From: Sandarakinorhabdus sp. AAP62
GTDB taxonomy: Bacteria; Pseudomonadota; Alphaproteobacteria; Sphingomonadales; Sphingomonadaceae
Length of the DNA: 64,000 bases
Assembly: GCF_000331225.1 (NCBI RefSeq)
Contig: NZ_ANFY01000007.1
Span: 62,001-126,000, forward strand
Direction: 5' to 3'
Within the stretch, counting starts at the first letter, position 1. Each line of letters starts with the position of its first letter. Positions 55,947-64,000 of this stretch are shown piece after piece. The translations under genes and the position numbers were made by a program. The notes under the pieces were generated by a model that did not search any database, was not told the DNA's origin, and saw nothing but the letters and a program-made list of their open reading frames with translations.

Positions 55947-58207
55947 TGGCCCAGGTCAACGCCGCCCGCGAAATCCTGCGCCGCCTGCACGATGTGATGG
56001 CCGGCAAGGCGGCGGCGCAGGTGAAGCTGAACCAGGTGGTGAAGCTGGTGGCTGCCGAACTGGGCAGCGAGGTCGCTTCCATCTACCTGCTGCGCGATGG
56101 CGTGCTGGAACTGTTTGCGACGCAAGGCCTGGCGCAATCGGCCGTGCATGTGACACGGCTTTCCATGGGCCAGGGCCTGGTCGGCAATATTGCCGCCCGC
56201 CGCGAACCGCTGGCGCTGGCCGAGGCCAAGGCCCATCCCGATTTCGCCTATCGCCCGGAAACCGGCGAGGATGATTTCCACAGTTTCTGCGGCGTGCCGA
56301 TCCTGCGCCGCGAAGCCGCCATCGGCGTGCTGGCCGTGCAGCACCGCGAACCGCGTAACTATGCCGAGGTGGAAATCGAAGCGCTGCAGACGGTGGGCAT
56401 GGTGCTTTCGGAACTGATCCACGGCGCCGGGCTGGTGGATGATGCCCAGGCCGCCCGCATGCGCGCGGCAAACTCGGGGCCAACGCGGTTGAACGGCCTG
56501 AAGCTGGTTGATGGCCTCGCCCGCGGCGTGGCGGTGTTTCACCAGCCGCGCGTGGTGGTGGAACACACGGTGGCCGATGATGTGGACGCCGAACGCGTGC
56601 GGCTGGTCGATGCCTTTGCCCGCATGCGCACCCAGATCGACGACATGATGGGCCGATCCGAATTCGTGGCCGGCACCGATCACCACGAGATCCTCGAGAC
56701 CTACAAGATGTTTGCCTATGATGAAGGCTGGGCGCGGCGCATCAACGAGGCGATCGAAACTGGCCTCACCGCCGAAGCCGCCGTGGAGCGCGTGCAGTCG
56801 CGCAACCGGCTGCGCATGCGCTCCATCGACGATCCCTATCTGAAGGAACGGCTCACCGATCTTGACGATCTCGCCAACCGGCTGCTGCGCATATTGTCGG
56901 GCCAGTTGGGCACGGCGGCGCAGATGGGCATCACCGGCGATGCCATATTGATCGCCCGCAATCTGGGCCCCGCCGAACTGCTGGAGTACGACAAGCGCCA
57001 CCTGAAGGGCGTGGTGCTGGAAGAAGGCAGCCTTACCGCGCACGTCATAATCGTGGCCCGCGCCATGGGCGTGCCCGTCCTTGGCCGCGTCGATCAGCTT
57101 TTTGCCAACGTGAATGACGGCGATGAACTGATTGTCGATGCCGGGAACAATGCGTTGCTGATCCGGCCGACGGCGGCCACGATCAAATCCTATCAGGCGA
57201 TGCGGGCGCTGAAGGCACGCCAGGCCGAACAATGGGCCAAGGTGCGCGACCTGCCCGCCATTTCGAAGGACGGCCGCCAGATCACCCTCTACATGAATGC
57301 CGGCCTGCTCGATGATGCCGTCGCCATCCCGCTGGCCGGCGCCGATGGCATCGGCCTGTTCCGCACCGAATTCCAGTTCCTGGTTTCGGCCACCCTGCCC
57401 CGCCGCGAGCGCCAGCAGAGCCTGTATCGCGGCGTGCTCGAAGCCGCTGGCGACAAGCCGGTGGTGTTCCGCACCGTCGATATCGGCGGGGACAAGGCGG
57501 TGCCCTATATCGACGGCGACGAGGAAGACGAGAATCCGGCGATGGGCTGGCGGGCGCTGCGCCTCGCACTCGGCCGCTCCGGCCTGATGAAGGTGCAGGC
57601 CCGCGCCTTGCTGGAAGCCGCCGCGGGGCGCGCATTAAATGTGATGTTCCCGATGGTTTCCGAACCCTGGGAATTTGCCGAAGCCCGCGCGCTGATGGAA
57701 CAGCAGCGCGAACGACTGGCCAGGAGCGGCCGCCCGGTGCCATCCGAGATCCATTATGGCGCCATGATCGAAGTGCCGGCCCTGATCGAGCAGCTCGACG
57801 TGCTGCTGCCGATGACCGATTTCGTTTCCATCGGCACCAACGACCTCACGCAGTTCCTGTTCGCGGCCGATCGCGCCAACCCGCGCCTTGCCGATCGCTA
57901 TGACTGGCTGTCCCCCGCCATCCTGCGCGTCATCCGCCGCGTGGTGTGCGCCGCGGCCCTGCATGATGTGCCGGTTACCGTGTGCGGGGAAATGGGCGGC
58001 CGTCCGCTGGAGGCGCTGGCATTGATTGCGCTGGGTGTCGAGCGCCTGTCCATCACGCCGGCCGGCATTGGGCCGATCAAGGCGATGATCCGCTCGGCAA
58101 CGCTGGAGCCGCTGTCGGATTCGATGCAGGACTGGCTGGCGCAGCCGGGGGTGAACATCCGCGCCGAACTGTCGACCGCGGCGAAGCGGCAGGGGCTGAG
58201 CTTCTAG
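55946..58207 (+). CDS. ptsP: phosphoenolpyruvate-protein phosphotransferase PtsP (nitrogen PTS enzyme I)
   Basis: A 753-residue PTS(Ntr) enzyme I with an N-terminal GAF domain of about 160 residues (VASIYLLRDGVLELFATQGL, FCGVPILRREAAIGVLAVQ). The phosphorylated His366 is in EEGSLTAHVIIVARAMGVP. The PEP-binding barrel includes DGIGLFRTEFQFL, FRTVDIGGDKAVPYI, ENPAMGWRALR and TDFVSIGTNDLTQFLFAADR. TGATG couples it to the nitronate monooxygenase gene. It signals nitrogen state through NPr and EIIA(Ntr), which are not in this window. Confidence 0.94.
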   Translation: MAQVNAAREILRRLHDVMAGKAAAQVKLNQVVKLVAAELGSEVASIYLLRDGVLELFATQGLAQSAVHVTRLSMGQGLVGNIAARREPLALAEAKAHPDFAYRPETGEDDFHSFCGVPILRREAAIGVLAVQHREPRNYAEVEIEALQTVGMVLSELIHGAGLVDDAQAARMRAANSGPTRLNGLKLVDGLARGVAVFHQPRVVVEHTVADDVDAERVRLVDAFARMRTQIDDMMGRSEFVAGTDHHEILETYKMFAYDEGWARRINEAIETGLTAEAAVERVQSRNRLRMRSIDDPYLKERLTDLDDLANRLLRILSGQLGTAAQMGITGDAILIARNLGPAELLEYDKRHLKGVVLEEGSLTAHVIIVARAMGVPVLGRVDQLFANVNDGDELIVDAGNNALLIRPTAATIKSYQAMRALKARQAEQWAKVRDLPAISKDGRQITLYMNAGLLDDAVAIPLAGADGIGLFRTEFQFLVSATLPRRERQQSLYRGVLEAAGDKPVVFRTVDIGGDKAVPYIDGDEEDENPAMGWRALRLALGRSGLMKVQARALLEAAAGRALNVMFPMVSEPWEFAEARALMEQQRERLARSGRPVPSEIHYGAMIEVPALIEQLDVLLPMTDFVSIGTNDLTQFLFAADRANPRLADRYDWLSPAILRVIRRVVCAAALHDVPVTVCGEMGGRPLEALALIALGVERLSITPAGIGPIKAMIRSATLEPLSDSMQDWLAQPGVNIRAELSTAAKRQGLSF

Positions 58208-58235
58208 GGCACGGCCGGCAGCAGAGCTGGCCAGC

Positions 58236-58514
58236 CTACGGCAGTACTTTATGCCAGTTCGTCACCGACCGGCTCTCGAACAGCCCAGCCAGGTGATAGG
58301 GATCGGCATTGGCATAGGCGATGGCCGCATCGCGATCTTCGAATTCCATGATCAGCAAAGATCCCATCGCGCGGCCATCCGGACGCAGCAGCGGCCCGGC
58401 GACAAGCACCTGATCCTTGAATTCATTGATATGGGCCAGGTGGGCGGGCCGCGTCTCGGCGCGCAGATCGGCCGAATCCGGCTTGTCGATGCAATGTATG
58501 GCAAACCAGGGCAT
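58236..58514 (-). CDS. YciI-family protein
   Basis: A 92-residue protein of the YciI family. MPWFAIHCIDKPDSADLRAETRPAHLAHINEF matches its start, with the conserved His and Asp, and ADPYHLAGLFESRSVTNWHKVLP its end. YciI proteins adopt a ferredoxin-like fold and can act as dehalogenase-like or muconolactone-isomerase-like enzymes, but the function here is unknown. The start at 58514 is the only one consistent with the family length. Confidence 0.9.
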   Translation of the reverse strand: MPWFAIHCIDKPDSADLRAETRPAHLAHINEFKDQVLVAGPLLRPDGRAMGSLLIMEFEDRDAAIAYANADPYHLAGLFESRSVTNWHKVLP

Positions 58515-58717
58515 GTATCGAACCTGCCGGTGGCGCTGATTCGTCACCGTTACTTGTGGTCTAGCCCGGCAAAAGCGGGGAGAAAAGGGCCATCTGCCCA
58601 ATCCCGGGTAGCTTGTAGCGGGCAGCGATTCGCGGCGACCCGGCCCGGCCTGCCCAGCACACGCCCGGCCAAGGCGCTGAAATGGCCGGGCTGCCGAGGG
58701 CAAGAGCCGCGCAGCAG

Positions 58718-58746
58718 TTGACGGCGCAGCGCCCCTCCGCTATGCG
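58718..58746 (+). promoter_or_regulatory. promoter of rpmB
   Basis: TTGACG (58718-58723) and TATGCG (58741-58746) are spaced 17 bp apart, about 70 bases before the rpmB start. This is the clearest element in the 298-base gap between yciI and rpmB; the rest shows no gene. Confidence 0.65.
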
Positions 58747-58812
58747 CGCCGGTCTGTTGCTGGTCCCAAGCGGGCTGGCATTTGCGAAATTCTTGATGAC
58801 AGGATTGAGACG

Positions 58813-59100
58813 ATGTCGCGCGTTTGCGAATTGACCGCCAAGGGCCGCCAGGTTGGCCACAACGTGTCCCACGCCAACAACAAGACCAAGCGCACCTTTC
58901 TGCCCAACCTGCAGAACGTGACGCTGATCTCTGATGCGCTGGGCAAGGGCGTGCGTCTGCGCGTGTCGATGAACGGCCTGCGTTCGGTCGAACATGTCGG
59001 CGGCCTCGACAACTGGCTGCTGAAGACCAACGACGCGCTGCTCTCGGATCGTTGCGTCAAGCTGAAGAAGGAAATCGGCAAGAAGCTCGCCGCCGCCTGA
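58813..59100 (+). CDS. rpmB: 50S ribosomal protein L28
   Basis: A 95-residue L28 of the alphaproteobacterial type, slightly longer than the E. coli form. [36 protein letters not shown] is the conserved start; [20 protein letters not shown] and [21 protein letters not shown] follow. It is monocistronic, with a promoter upstream and an intrinsic terminator 29 bases after the stop. Confidence 0.97.
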   Translation: MSRVCELTAKGRQVGHNVSHANNKTKRTFLPNLQNVTLISDALGKGVRLRVSMNGLRSVEHVGGLDNWLLKTNDALLSDRCVKLKKEIGKKLAAA

Positions 59101-59128
59101 GGCAGCTCTGCTCTTGTGATTCGCCAAG

Positions 59129-59161
59129 GCGGCCGGGCATCAAGCCCGGCCGCTTTTGTTT
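59129..59161 (+). terminator. intrinsic terminator of rpmB
   Basis: A 10-bp stem (59129-59138, GCGGCCGGGC, with 59144-59153) and loop ATCAA are followed by TTTTGTTT, 29 bases after the rpmB stop codon. Confidence 0.93.
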
Positions 59162-59176
59162 GGGCCGGCATCTCTT

Positions 59177-59797
59177 ATGCTGTCGGCCATGCGCCCTACC
59201 GCCGCGATTCGCCCCGCCACCCTGGCCGACCGGCCGGCCATCATCGCCGTGCTGGCCGCCGCCTTCATCGATGATCCGGCGCTGGCATGGATCTTTCCCG
59301 ATGCCGCCCGCCGGCCGGCGCAGCTGACGCGATTCTTTGGACTGATCACCCGGGCCGATGCCCGGTTGCCCTTGGCGCAGGTGGCGCTGGCCGGCGATGG
59401 CCGCATCGTCGGGGCCGCGCTGTGGCGACCGCCGGGGGCCTGGGCGCTGCCCACCACCAGCCTGATCGCCAACCTGCCGCGCCTTGCCCTCACCTTCGGT
59501 ACCGCGCTGCCACGCACGCTGGGGCTGATGGGGGCGATGGATCACCAGCATGATCGCCGTCTGCATTGGTATCTGCAGTTCATCGGCGTCCCGCCTGCCG
59601 GGCAAGGCCAGGGCATCGGCGGTGCCCTCCTGCGTGCCGGGCTGGCGCAGGCCGCGGGCCAGCCCTGCTATCTGGAAACCGCCACGCCATCGAACGTCGG
59701 CCTCTACCAGGCCAATGGCTTTGCCGTGCGCAATGAATGGCAGCACGGCAGTGCTCCGAATTTCTGGTCAATGTGGCATGAAGGAGAACGCCCGTGA
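59177..59797 (+). CDS. GNAT-family N-acetyltransferase
   Basis: A 206-residue acetyltransferase. IRPATLADRPAIIAVLAAAFIDDPALAWIFPDA is a typical GNAT start; WYLQFIGVPPAGQGQGIGGALLRAGLAQA contains the acetyl-CoA loop (Q/RxxGxG/A) and TPSNVGLYQANGFAVRNEW the C-terminal strand. The ATG at 59189 could be the true start instead of 59177. Its TGA overlaps the GTG of the next gene, so the pair is coupled. The acceptor is unknown. Confidence 0.86.
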   Translation: MLSAMRPTAAIRPATLADRPAIIAVLAAAFIDDPALAWIFPDAARRPAQLTRFFGLITRADARLPLAQVALAGDGRIVGAALWRPPGAWALPTTSLIANLPRLALTFGTALPRTLGLMGAMDHQHDRRLHWYLQFIGVPPAGQGQGIGGALLRAGLAQAAGQPCYLETATPSNVGLYQANGFAVRNEWQHGSAPNFWSMWHEGERP

Positions 59798-60249
59798 AGA
59801 AATTGACCCTGCTGGCCCTGCTCACCGCCGCCCCGGCCGCCGCCCTGCCGGCCGGATCGGTGCTGATGTCGGAAAACCCCTCCGAGCGCGCGTTTCAGGA
59901 AAAATATGGTTATGCCGATGCGGTGATCGCCGGCGACACGGTCTATCTGTCGGGCGTGGTGGCCGGCGTTGCGGCGGGGGAGGCCAGCATGGTGCCGGCC
60001 TATGAGCGGGCGTTCGCGCGGCTGGAGAAGATCCTGGTCCGCGCTGGCGTGACCTGGGCCGACGTGGTGGAGATCACCAGCTTTCACACCGATGTGAAGA
60101 CCCAGCTTGATGCGATGGCGACGGTGAAGAACCGCCACATCAAGGCGCCATTCCCGGCGTGGACGGCGATCGGCGTGTCGCGGTTGCTGCCCGATACCGG
60201 CATTACCGAGATCAAGCTCATTGCCCGGAAGCCACCAGCGGCGAAATAA
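59794..60249 (+). CDS. exported RidA/YjgF-like protein
   Basis: A 151-residue Rid-family protein with a signal peptide (MKKLTLLALLTAAPAAALPA), unlike cytosolic RidA. YADAVIAGDTVYLSGVVAG and VLVRAGVTWADVVEITSFHTDV are the family strands and helix. In FPAWTAIGVSRLLP the Arg that RidA uses to hydrolyse 2-iminobutanoate is replaced by Trp, so deaminase activity is doubtful. It starts with a GTG overlapping the GNAT stop, with AAGGAG 8 bases before. The role is unknown. Confidence 0.85.
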   Translation: MKKLTLLALLTAAPAAALPAGSVLMSENPSERAFQEKYGYADAVIAGDTVYLSGVVAGVAAGEASMVPAYERAFARLEKILVRAGVTWADVVEITSFHTDVKTQLDAMATVKNRHIKAPFPAWTAIGVSRLLPDTGITEIKLIARKPPAAK

Positions 60250-61219
60250 TCTCCAGCCGCAGCAGGATCGTCGCCTGCGCCGCTGAGAAATTATCGTCTG
60301 ACACCAGATAGAGCAGCGGCGGCTGGCCGGCCCGGCGGGCAAGCGCGATGCCTTCCATATTGTCGATCGGCCATTTTTCACCCCTGCCCCAGCGCGCCAG
60401 CAACCGTGCCGGCGCTGCGCTGCCACCGGCCAGCACCGGGGCGAGATCGACAATGCTGATGGCAGCGGCGGTTTCCGCCCCGGTATAGCGGCGGTGCAGC
60501 AGCAGCAGGTGATTGTCATCCCACAGCACCGCATCGGTGGGCCGGAACCCATCGACCGCATCGATCAACAGGCGGCGGGTATGCCCATCAGGCGCCACCA
60601 GCAGCGCCGTCAGCGCGCCATCGGCGGTGGGCGCATCTTCAGCGATCCAGATCAGGCTGCCATCGCCCAGCACCGCCAGCGATTCGCCGCCGCCGTTGGG
60701 CGGCCAGGCCATTGTATCGGTGCGATATAGTGGATCGCCGGCCGGCGTGAGCGGCGGGCCGTGGCCGGCAAAGCGCAGGACGCGATGCTGTTGTTCAAGG
60801 CTCACCAACGTGTGGCCATCAGGGGTGAAGGCAATGGCTTCGGCATCGCGATCAGCTTTTTCGCTGCCCGGCATGACGATGCTGCCCATCTCGCCGGTCT
60901 GGCCATCGGCATGCAGCAGCAGCCAGTCGCCGGCATCAGTGACCGCCAGCAGCTGGCCATCAGGCAGCGCAGCAAGGCCCGAAAGGCCGCCAAATGCCTT
61001 GTCCGGGCTGCTCAGGGCCACCGCGCTGGTCAATCGGAACGGGCCGATGGTCTGGCCGGTGCCCGGCAGTGCCGTGCGGGTGATGGCGACGCTGTGCCGA
61101 GACTGGTTGGCGGCGATGGCGGGCGGGCGCAGTTCCGTCCACAGGATCCAGATCGCTGACAGCACCAGGGCAGCAACGCCAGCATATTGGCTGCACTGGA
61201 AAATCCGGGCCCGCGTCAT
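60218..61219 (-). CDS. phytase-like (esterase-like) beta-propeller protein, membrane-anchored
   Basis: A 333-residue protein with one N-terminal membrane helix (GVAALVLSAIWILWTEL) and a propeller-like domain. FGGLSGLAALPDGQLLAVTDAGDWLLL, DAEAIAFTPDGHTLVSLEQQHRVLRF and GEKWPIDNMEGIALARRAGQPPLLYLVSDDN are the repeated strands of the Phytase-like (PF13449-type) family. The start at 61219 is favoured; 61243 is also possible. Its tail overlaps the Rid-family gene by 32 bases on the opposite strand. It diverges from recQ. The enzymatic role is not established for this family. Confidence 0.82.
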   Translation of the reverse strand: MTRARIFQCSQYAGVAALVLSAIWILWTELRPPAIAANQSRHSVAITRTALPGTGQTIGPFRLTSAVALSSPDKAFGGLSGLAALPDGQLLAVTDAGDWLLLHADGQTGEMGSIVMPGSEKADRDAEAIAFTPDGHTLVSLEQQHRVLRFAGHGPPLTPAGDPLYRTDTMAWPPNGGGESLAVLGDGSLIWIAEDAPTADGALTALLVAPDGHTRRLLIDAVDGFRPTDAVLWDDNHLLLLHRRYTGAETAAAISIVDLAPVLAGGSAAPARLLARWGRGEKWPIDNMEGIALARRAGQPPLLYLVSDDNFSAAQATILLRLEIISPLVASGQ

Positions 61220-61278
61220 TGTTGTACCATGGCGAAAAACCATAGCAGGCTGTTTGCTGCTTCGCTATCCACGGCGCC

Positions 61279-63066
61279 ATGAACCCCCACGAAATCCTGA
61301 CCCACGTCTTCGGCCACGCCGATTTTCGCGGGCCGCAGGAACAGATCATCAGCGACGTGATCGCCGGCCGGGATGTGCTGGCGATCATGCCGACCGGGGC
61401 CGGCAAATCACTGTGCTATCAGGTGCCGGCATTGGTGCGGCCGGGCACGGCGCTGGTGATCTCGCCGCTGATCGCGCTGATGGAAGACCAGGTGCAGGCG
61501 CTGCGCACCCAGGGCGTGCGCGCGGCCACGCTGAACAGCCAATCGGCCGACGGTGGACAGGTGTGGCGCGACTTTGTCGATGGCCAGCTTGATCTCCTCT
61601 ATGTGTCGCCCGAACGCGCGCTGTCCGACGGCTTTGGCCAGATGGTGCAACGCACCGAAATCGCCCTGATCGCCATCGACGAAGCGCACTGCGTCAGCCA
61701 GTGGGGCCATGATTTCCGCCCCGAATATCGCCAGCTCAAACCCTTTTGCGATGCCCTGCCTGGCGTGCCGCGCATCGGCCTGACCGCAACGGCCGACCGC
61801 GAAACCCGCGCCGATATCGCCCGCCAGTTGGGTATCGGTGATGACCGCATCACCCTTTCGGGCTTTGACCGGCCCAATATACGGTATGAAGCGGTGGGCC
61901 GCGATGATCTGCGCCGGCAGTTGCTGGCCTTTCTGGCCGGGCAGGCCGGCCGCGCCGGCATCATCTATGCCCCCACCCGCGCCGCGACCGAGAAGATCTG
62001 CGGCTGGCTGGTGGAGGCTGGCATCCCCGCCCGGCCCTATCATGCCGGCCTCGAAGCCCCCATCCGCAGCCGGCATCAGGCGGATTTCGTGGCTTCGGAA
62101 GACATGGTGATGGTCGCCACCATCGCCTTTGGCATGGGCATCAACAAGCCAGATGTGCGTTTCGTGTGCCATGCCGGTCTGCCGAAATCGATCGAATCCT
62201 ATTACCAGGAAACCGGCCGCGCCGGCCGCGACGGTGATCCGGCGGTGGCGCATCTGATCTGGGGCGGCGAGGATGTCGCCCGGCTGCGCGGTTTCATCGC
62301 CGCCGGCGACGGCAGCGAGGCGCACAAGGCCAACGAAACCCGCCGCATGAACGCACTGATCTCGTTCCTCGAAACCCCCGATTGCCGGCGGCAGCTGCTG
62401 CTGCGCTATTTCGGCGAGGTCGCCCCCGATCCGTGCGGAAATTGCGACAATTGCCTCAATCCGCCCACGCTGCTGGATGCGACCGAAGCGGCACGCAAGC
62501 TGCTTTCGGCCGTCTATCGCACCGGGCAGCGCTTTGGCGCCGGACATCTGATCGAAGTGCTCAGCGGCAGATCATCGGAAAAGGTGCAGAAATTCGGCCA
62601 CGACCGATCGAGCGTGTTCGGGATCGGCAAGGATTGGCCGGCTGACCAATGGAAGAGCCTGGCCCGTCAGCTGGAAGCCGCCGACGCGCTGGAACGCGAT
62701 CCGCAGCATGGCGGCCTGGTGCTGGGCCCTGCCGCGCGGCCGATCCTGAAAGGCGAAGTGCCGGTGCGCCTGAAACAGGTGATCCCGCGCAAACCGGCAA
62801 AAGCCAGCGCCAGCGCGGCCGCCCAGGAAGTGGCACCGCAGGATCGCGGCCTGTTCGAGGAATTGCGCGCCCTGCGCCGGCAACTGGCCGCCGATGCCGG
62901 GGTGCCGCCCTACATCGTGTTTGCCGATGCCACGCTGCGCGCGATGGCGGCCAGCCGCCCGCAATCCATGGCCGACATGGCCCGCATCCCCGGTGTGGGC
63001 GCGGTGAAGCTGGAAAGCTGGGGCCCGGCCTTTCTGGCCGCCATCACCGGATCAGCAGCGGCCTGA
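61279..63066 (+). CDS. recQ: ATP-dependent DNA helicase RecQ
   Basis: A 595-residue RecQ helicase with the standard layout. The ATPase has IMPTGAGKSLCYQ, VISPLIALMEDQV, IDEAHCVSQWGHDFRPEY and LTATAD; the second RecA domain has GFDRPNIRYEAV and YYQETGRAGRDG. The zinc region is CRRQLLLRYFGEVAPDPCGNCDNC, followed by a winged helix and a C-terminal HRDC domain (ELRALRRQLAADAGVPPYIVFAD onwards). It unwinds DNA in RecF-type repair. It ends overlapping the next gene by 15 bases on the other strand. Confidence 0.96.
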   Translation: MNPHEILTHVFGHADFRGPQEQIISDVIAGRDVLAIMPTGAGKSLCYQVPALVRPGTALVISPLIALMEDQVQALRTQGVRAATLNSQSADGGQVWRDFVDGQLDLLYVSPERALSDGFGQMVQRTEIALIAIDEAHCVSQWGHDFRPEYRQLKPFCDALPGVPRIGLTATADRETRADIARQLGIGDDRITLSGFDRPNIRYEAVGRDDLRRQLLAFLAGQAGRAGIIYAPTRAATEKICGWLVEAGIPARPYHAGLEAPIRSRHQADFVASEDMVMVATIAFGMGINKPDVRFVCHAGLPKSIESYYQETGRAGRDGDPAVAHLIWGGEDVARLRGFIAAGDGSEAHKANETRRMNALISFLETPDCRRQLLLRYFGEVAPDPCGNCDNCLNPPTLLDATEAARKLLSAVYRTGQRFGAGHLIEVLSGRSSEKVQKFGHDRSSVFGIGKDWPADQWKSLARQLEAADALERDPQHGGLVLGPAARPILKGEVPVRLKQVIPRKPAKASASAAAQEVAPQDRGLFEELRALRRQLAADAGVPPYIVFADATLRAMAASRPQSMADMARIPGVGAVKLESWGPAFLAAITGSAAA

Positions 63067-63819
63067 GCGTTCGATGGCGCTGCCTGCCAGCGCGCCGACA
63101 AGGCCGCCGACAATCACGCCGGTCGATCGATCCCAGGGGCGCGACAGGCCATAGCCGATGCTGGCCCCTGCGACCGAGCCAACCAGGGCACCGGCGCCGC
63201 TGGACCGGCAGCGCCGGCCGTAATGGCCGCGGTTGAAACCGCCGCCCCAGCCGCCGCCGATCACCACGGCGGGACCCCAGCCGCCATTCCAGCCGCCGCC
63301 CCAGCCACCACTGCGCCACCCCCTGTTCCAGCCGCGGTTCCAGCCACGGTTCCAGCCGCCGCCCCAGCCGATCGGAACGGCATAGGCCGGGCCGCCCCAG
63401 CCGCCATAAGCAACCGGCACCGGAACCGGCACCATATGGTTCACCTGCACCACCTGCACCGGTGCCGGGCCAGCCTGCGGCCAGCCATTTTGCTGCCCGC
63501 CATTCTGCTGCCCACCATTCTGCTGCCACGCCAAGGGCTGGGCGTTGCCCTGCTGCCAGCCGCTCTGCCGTTGCTGCCAGGCCAGCACAGCGGGCGTGGC
63601 GGCCGCTGGCGGCGGCGCTTCGCTCCAGCCGGCGGGCAGGCCGGCACCGCGCGCATCGTCAGCCGTCGGGGCCAGGCGCGGGTCCGGCTGGACAGGCGGC
63701 AGTGCCGCCGCGGCCACGGCATCGGCCATTTCGGGCACGACGTCGGCCGGTTGCAGGGGCTGGGCGGCGACCGGCGTGATGGCCAGAAGCGCGGCGGGGA
63801 GGAAAAAATGCTTCATCAT
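63052..63819 (-). CDS. secreted Gly/Trp-rich protein with a glycine-zipper C-terminus
   Basis: A 255-residue exported protein with a signal peptide (MMKHFFLPAALLAITPVAA). The middle contains the repeats QNGG-QQNGG-QQNG and then WNRGWNRGWNRGWRSGGWGGG, an aromatic/Gly tract. The last 55 residues (GAGALVGSVAGASIGYGLSR and VIVGGLVGALAGSAI) form a glycine zipper like Rick_17kDa/2TM proteins, which anchor to the outer membrane. The start has AAGGTG a few bases upstream. The function is unknown; a cell-surface structural role is plausible. Confidence 0.75.
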   Translation of the reverse strand: MMKHFFLPAALLAITPVAAQPLQPADVVPEMADAVAAAALPPVQPDPRLAPTADDARGAGLPAGWSEAPPPAAATPAVLAWQQRQSGWQQGNAQPLAWQQNGGQQNGGQQNGWPQAGPAPVQVVQVNHMVPVPVPVAYGGWGGPAYAVPIGWGGGWNRGWNRGWNRGWRSGGWGGGWNGGWGPAVVIGGGWGGGFNRGHYGRRCRSSGAGALVGSVAGASIGYGLSRPWDRSTGVIVGGLVGALAGSAIERSGRC

Positions 63820-63951
63820 GAATTCACCTTTGCCCTGCCAGCTTGAACATCGGCTGAACTTCAACGCCCGCTTGTCTATGGTGGCAAGCGCGCACATGCT
63901 GGGCCATCAGCATGACGCGACGGCCGTCAGCCGGCAAGAGGAGAGACAGAC

Positions 63952-64000
63952 ATGCGCACCCCCCTGATCATCGCGGTTTCATTGGGGCTGATGGCGCCGG
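63952..64000 (+). CDS. start of an exported protein, cut off by the window edge
   Basis: The first 16 codons are present: MRTPLIIAVSLGLMAP, the beginning of a signal peptide. A good ribosome site (GAGGAG) lies about 10 bases before the ATG. Nothing more can be said about the product. Confidence 0.7.
   Translation, partial: MRTPLIIAVSLGLMAP

Noticed and set aside
55772-57232. 486-codon minus-strand frame
   Set aside because: It is antisense to the nitronate-monooxygenase and ptsP genes and shows only His/Ala/Gly-rich noise.

Overview
The window is GC-rich (roughly two thirds G+C by eye), gene-dense and mostly chromosomal in character. The TonB receptors with VVTAQR-type N-termini, a SapC-family protein, a ZnuD-like receptor, frequent translational coupling (ATGA, GTGA and TGATG overlaps) and the overall gene set suggest an alphaproteobacterium of the Sphingomonadales, perhaps near Sandarakinorhabdus or Polymorphobacter. 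This is inference from protein style; there is no rRNA here. I see no insertion sequence, prophage or CRISPR array.

Layout. (1) 1-4.7 kb: the tail of an alpha/beta hydrolase, a TetR regulator, a Baeyer-Villiger monooxygenase, a GST-kappa/HCCA-isomerase-like protein, and two convergent secreted EF-hand proteins. The monooxygenase and both EF-hand genes carry the same 15-bp palindrome, TAATGTARYGCATTA, in the same place relative to a possible -10 box. (2) 5.4-12 kb: a copper island. A MerR-family regulator at 8980 sits beside a 19-bp-spacer MerR promoter driving a glutaredoxin/MauE fusion, copA and copB; a second copy of the operator drives copC-copD. CopA carries four Cys/Met/His repeats. (3) 12.6-16.4 kb: an overlapping operon of type III polyketide synthase, methyltransferase and flavoprotein, followed by a siroheme-synthase-like gene. 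(4) 16.4-19.3 kb: a P1 peptidase, a lipoprotein, tRNA-Arg(ACG), tRNA-Val(GAC) and an N-formylglutamate amidohydrolase. (5) 19.4-30.4 kb: a ZnuD-like zinc receptor with a promoter-embedded palindrome, SapC, an FAD-linked D-2-hydroxyacid dehydrogenase, a large TonB receptor, a DEAD-box helicase and an FkbM methyltransferase.

(6) 30.5-33.5 kb: a fully overlapping operon of CX5R phosphatase-like protein, one-helix protein, sterol-desaturase-family protein and Tat-exported nitroreductase-like protein. (7) 33.5-36.1 kb: pirin, SDR, TauD dioxygenase. (8) 36.2-41 kb: a tripartite efflux system (OMF, EmrA-like, EmrB-like) with a divergent TetR gene. (9) 41-53.6 kb: Lrp, S41 peptidase, hydrolases, phenylalanine hydroxylase, thiolase-like protein, RNA methyltransferase, 3-methyladenine glycosylase, a LytS/LytTR two-component pair, a VOC protein, a D-amino-acid oxidase relative whose C-terminal motif block lies at the N-terminus, and UbiG. 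(10) 53.7-64 kb: lysC - nitronate-monooxygenase family - ptsP as a coupled operon, YciI, rpmB, GNAT, an exported Rid-family protein, a phytase-like protein, recQ, a Gly/Trp-rich secreted protein and the first codons of an exported protein.

Most interesting: the three-site palindrome regulon, the permuted D-amino-acid oxidase, the PKS-methyltransferase-flavoprotein operon, the CopA metal-binding repeat array and the two-operon copper regulon.
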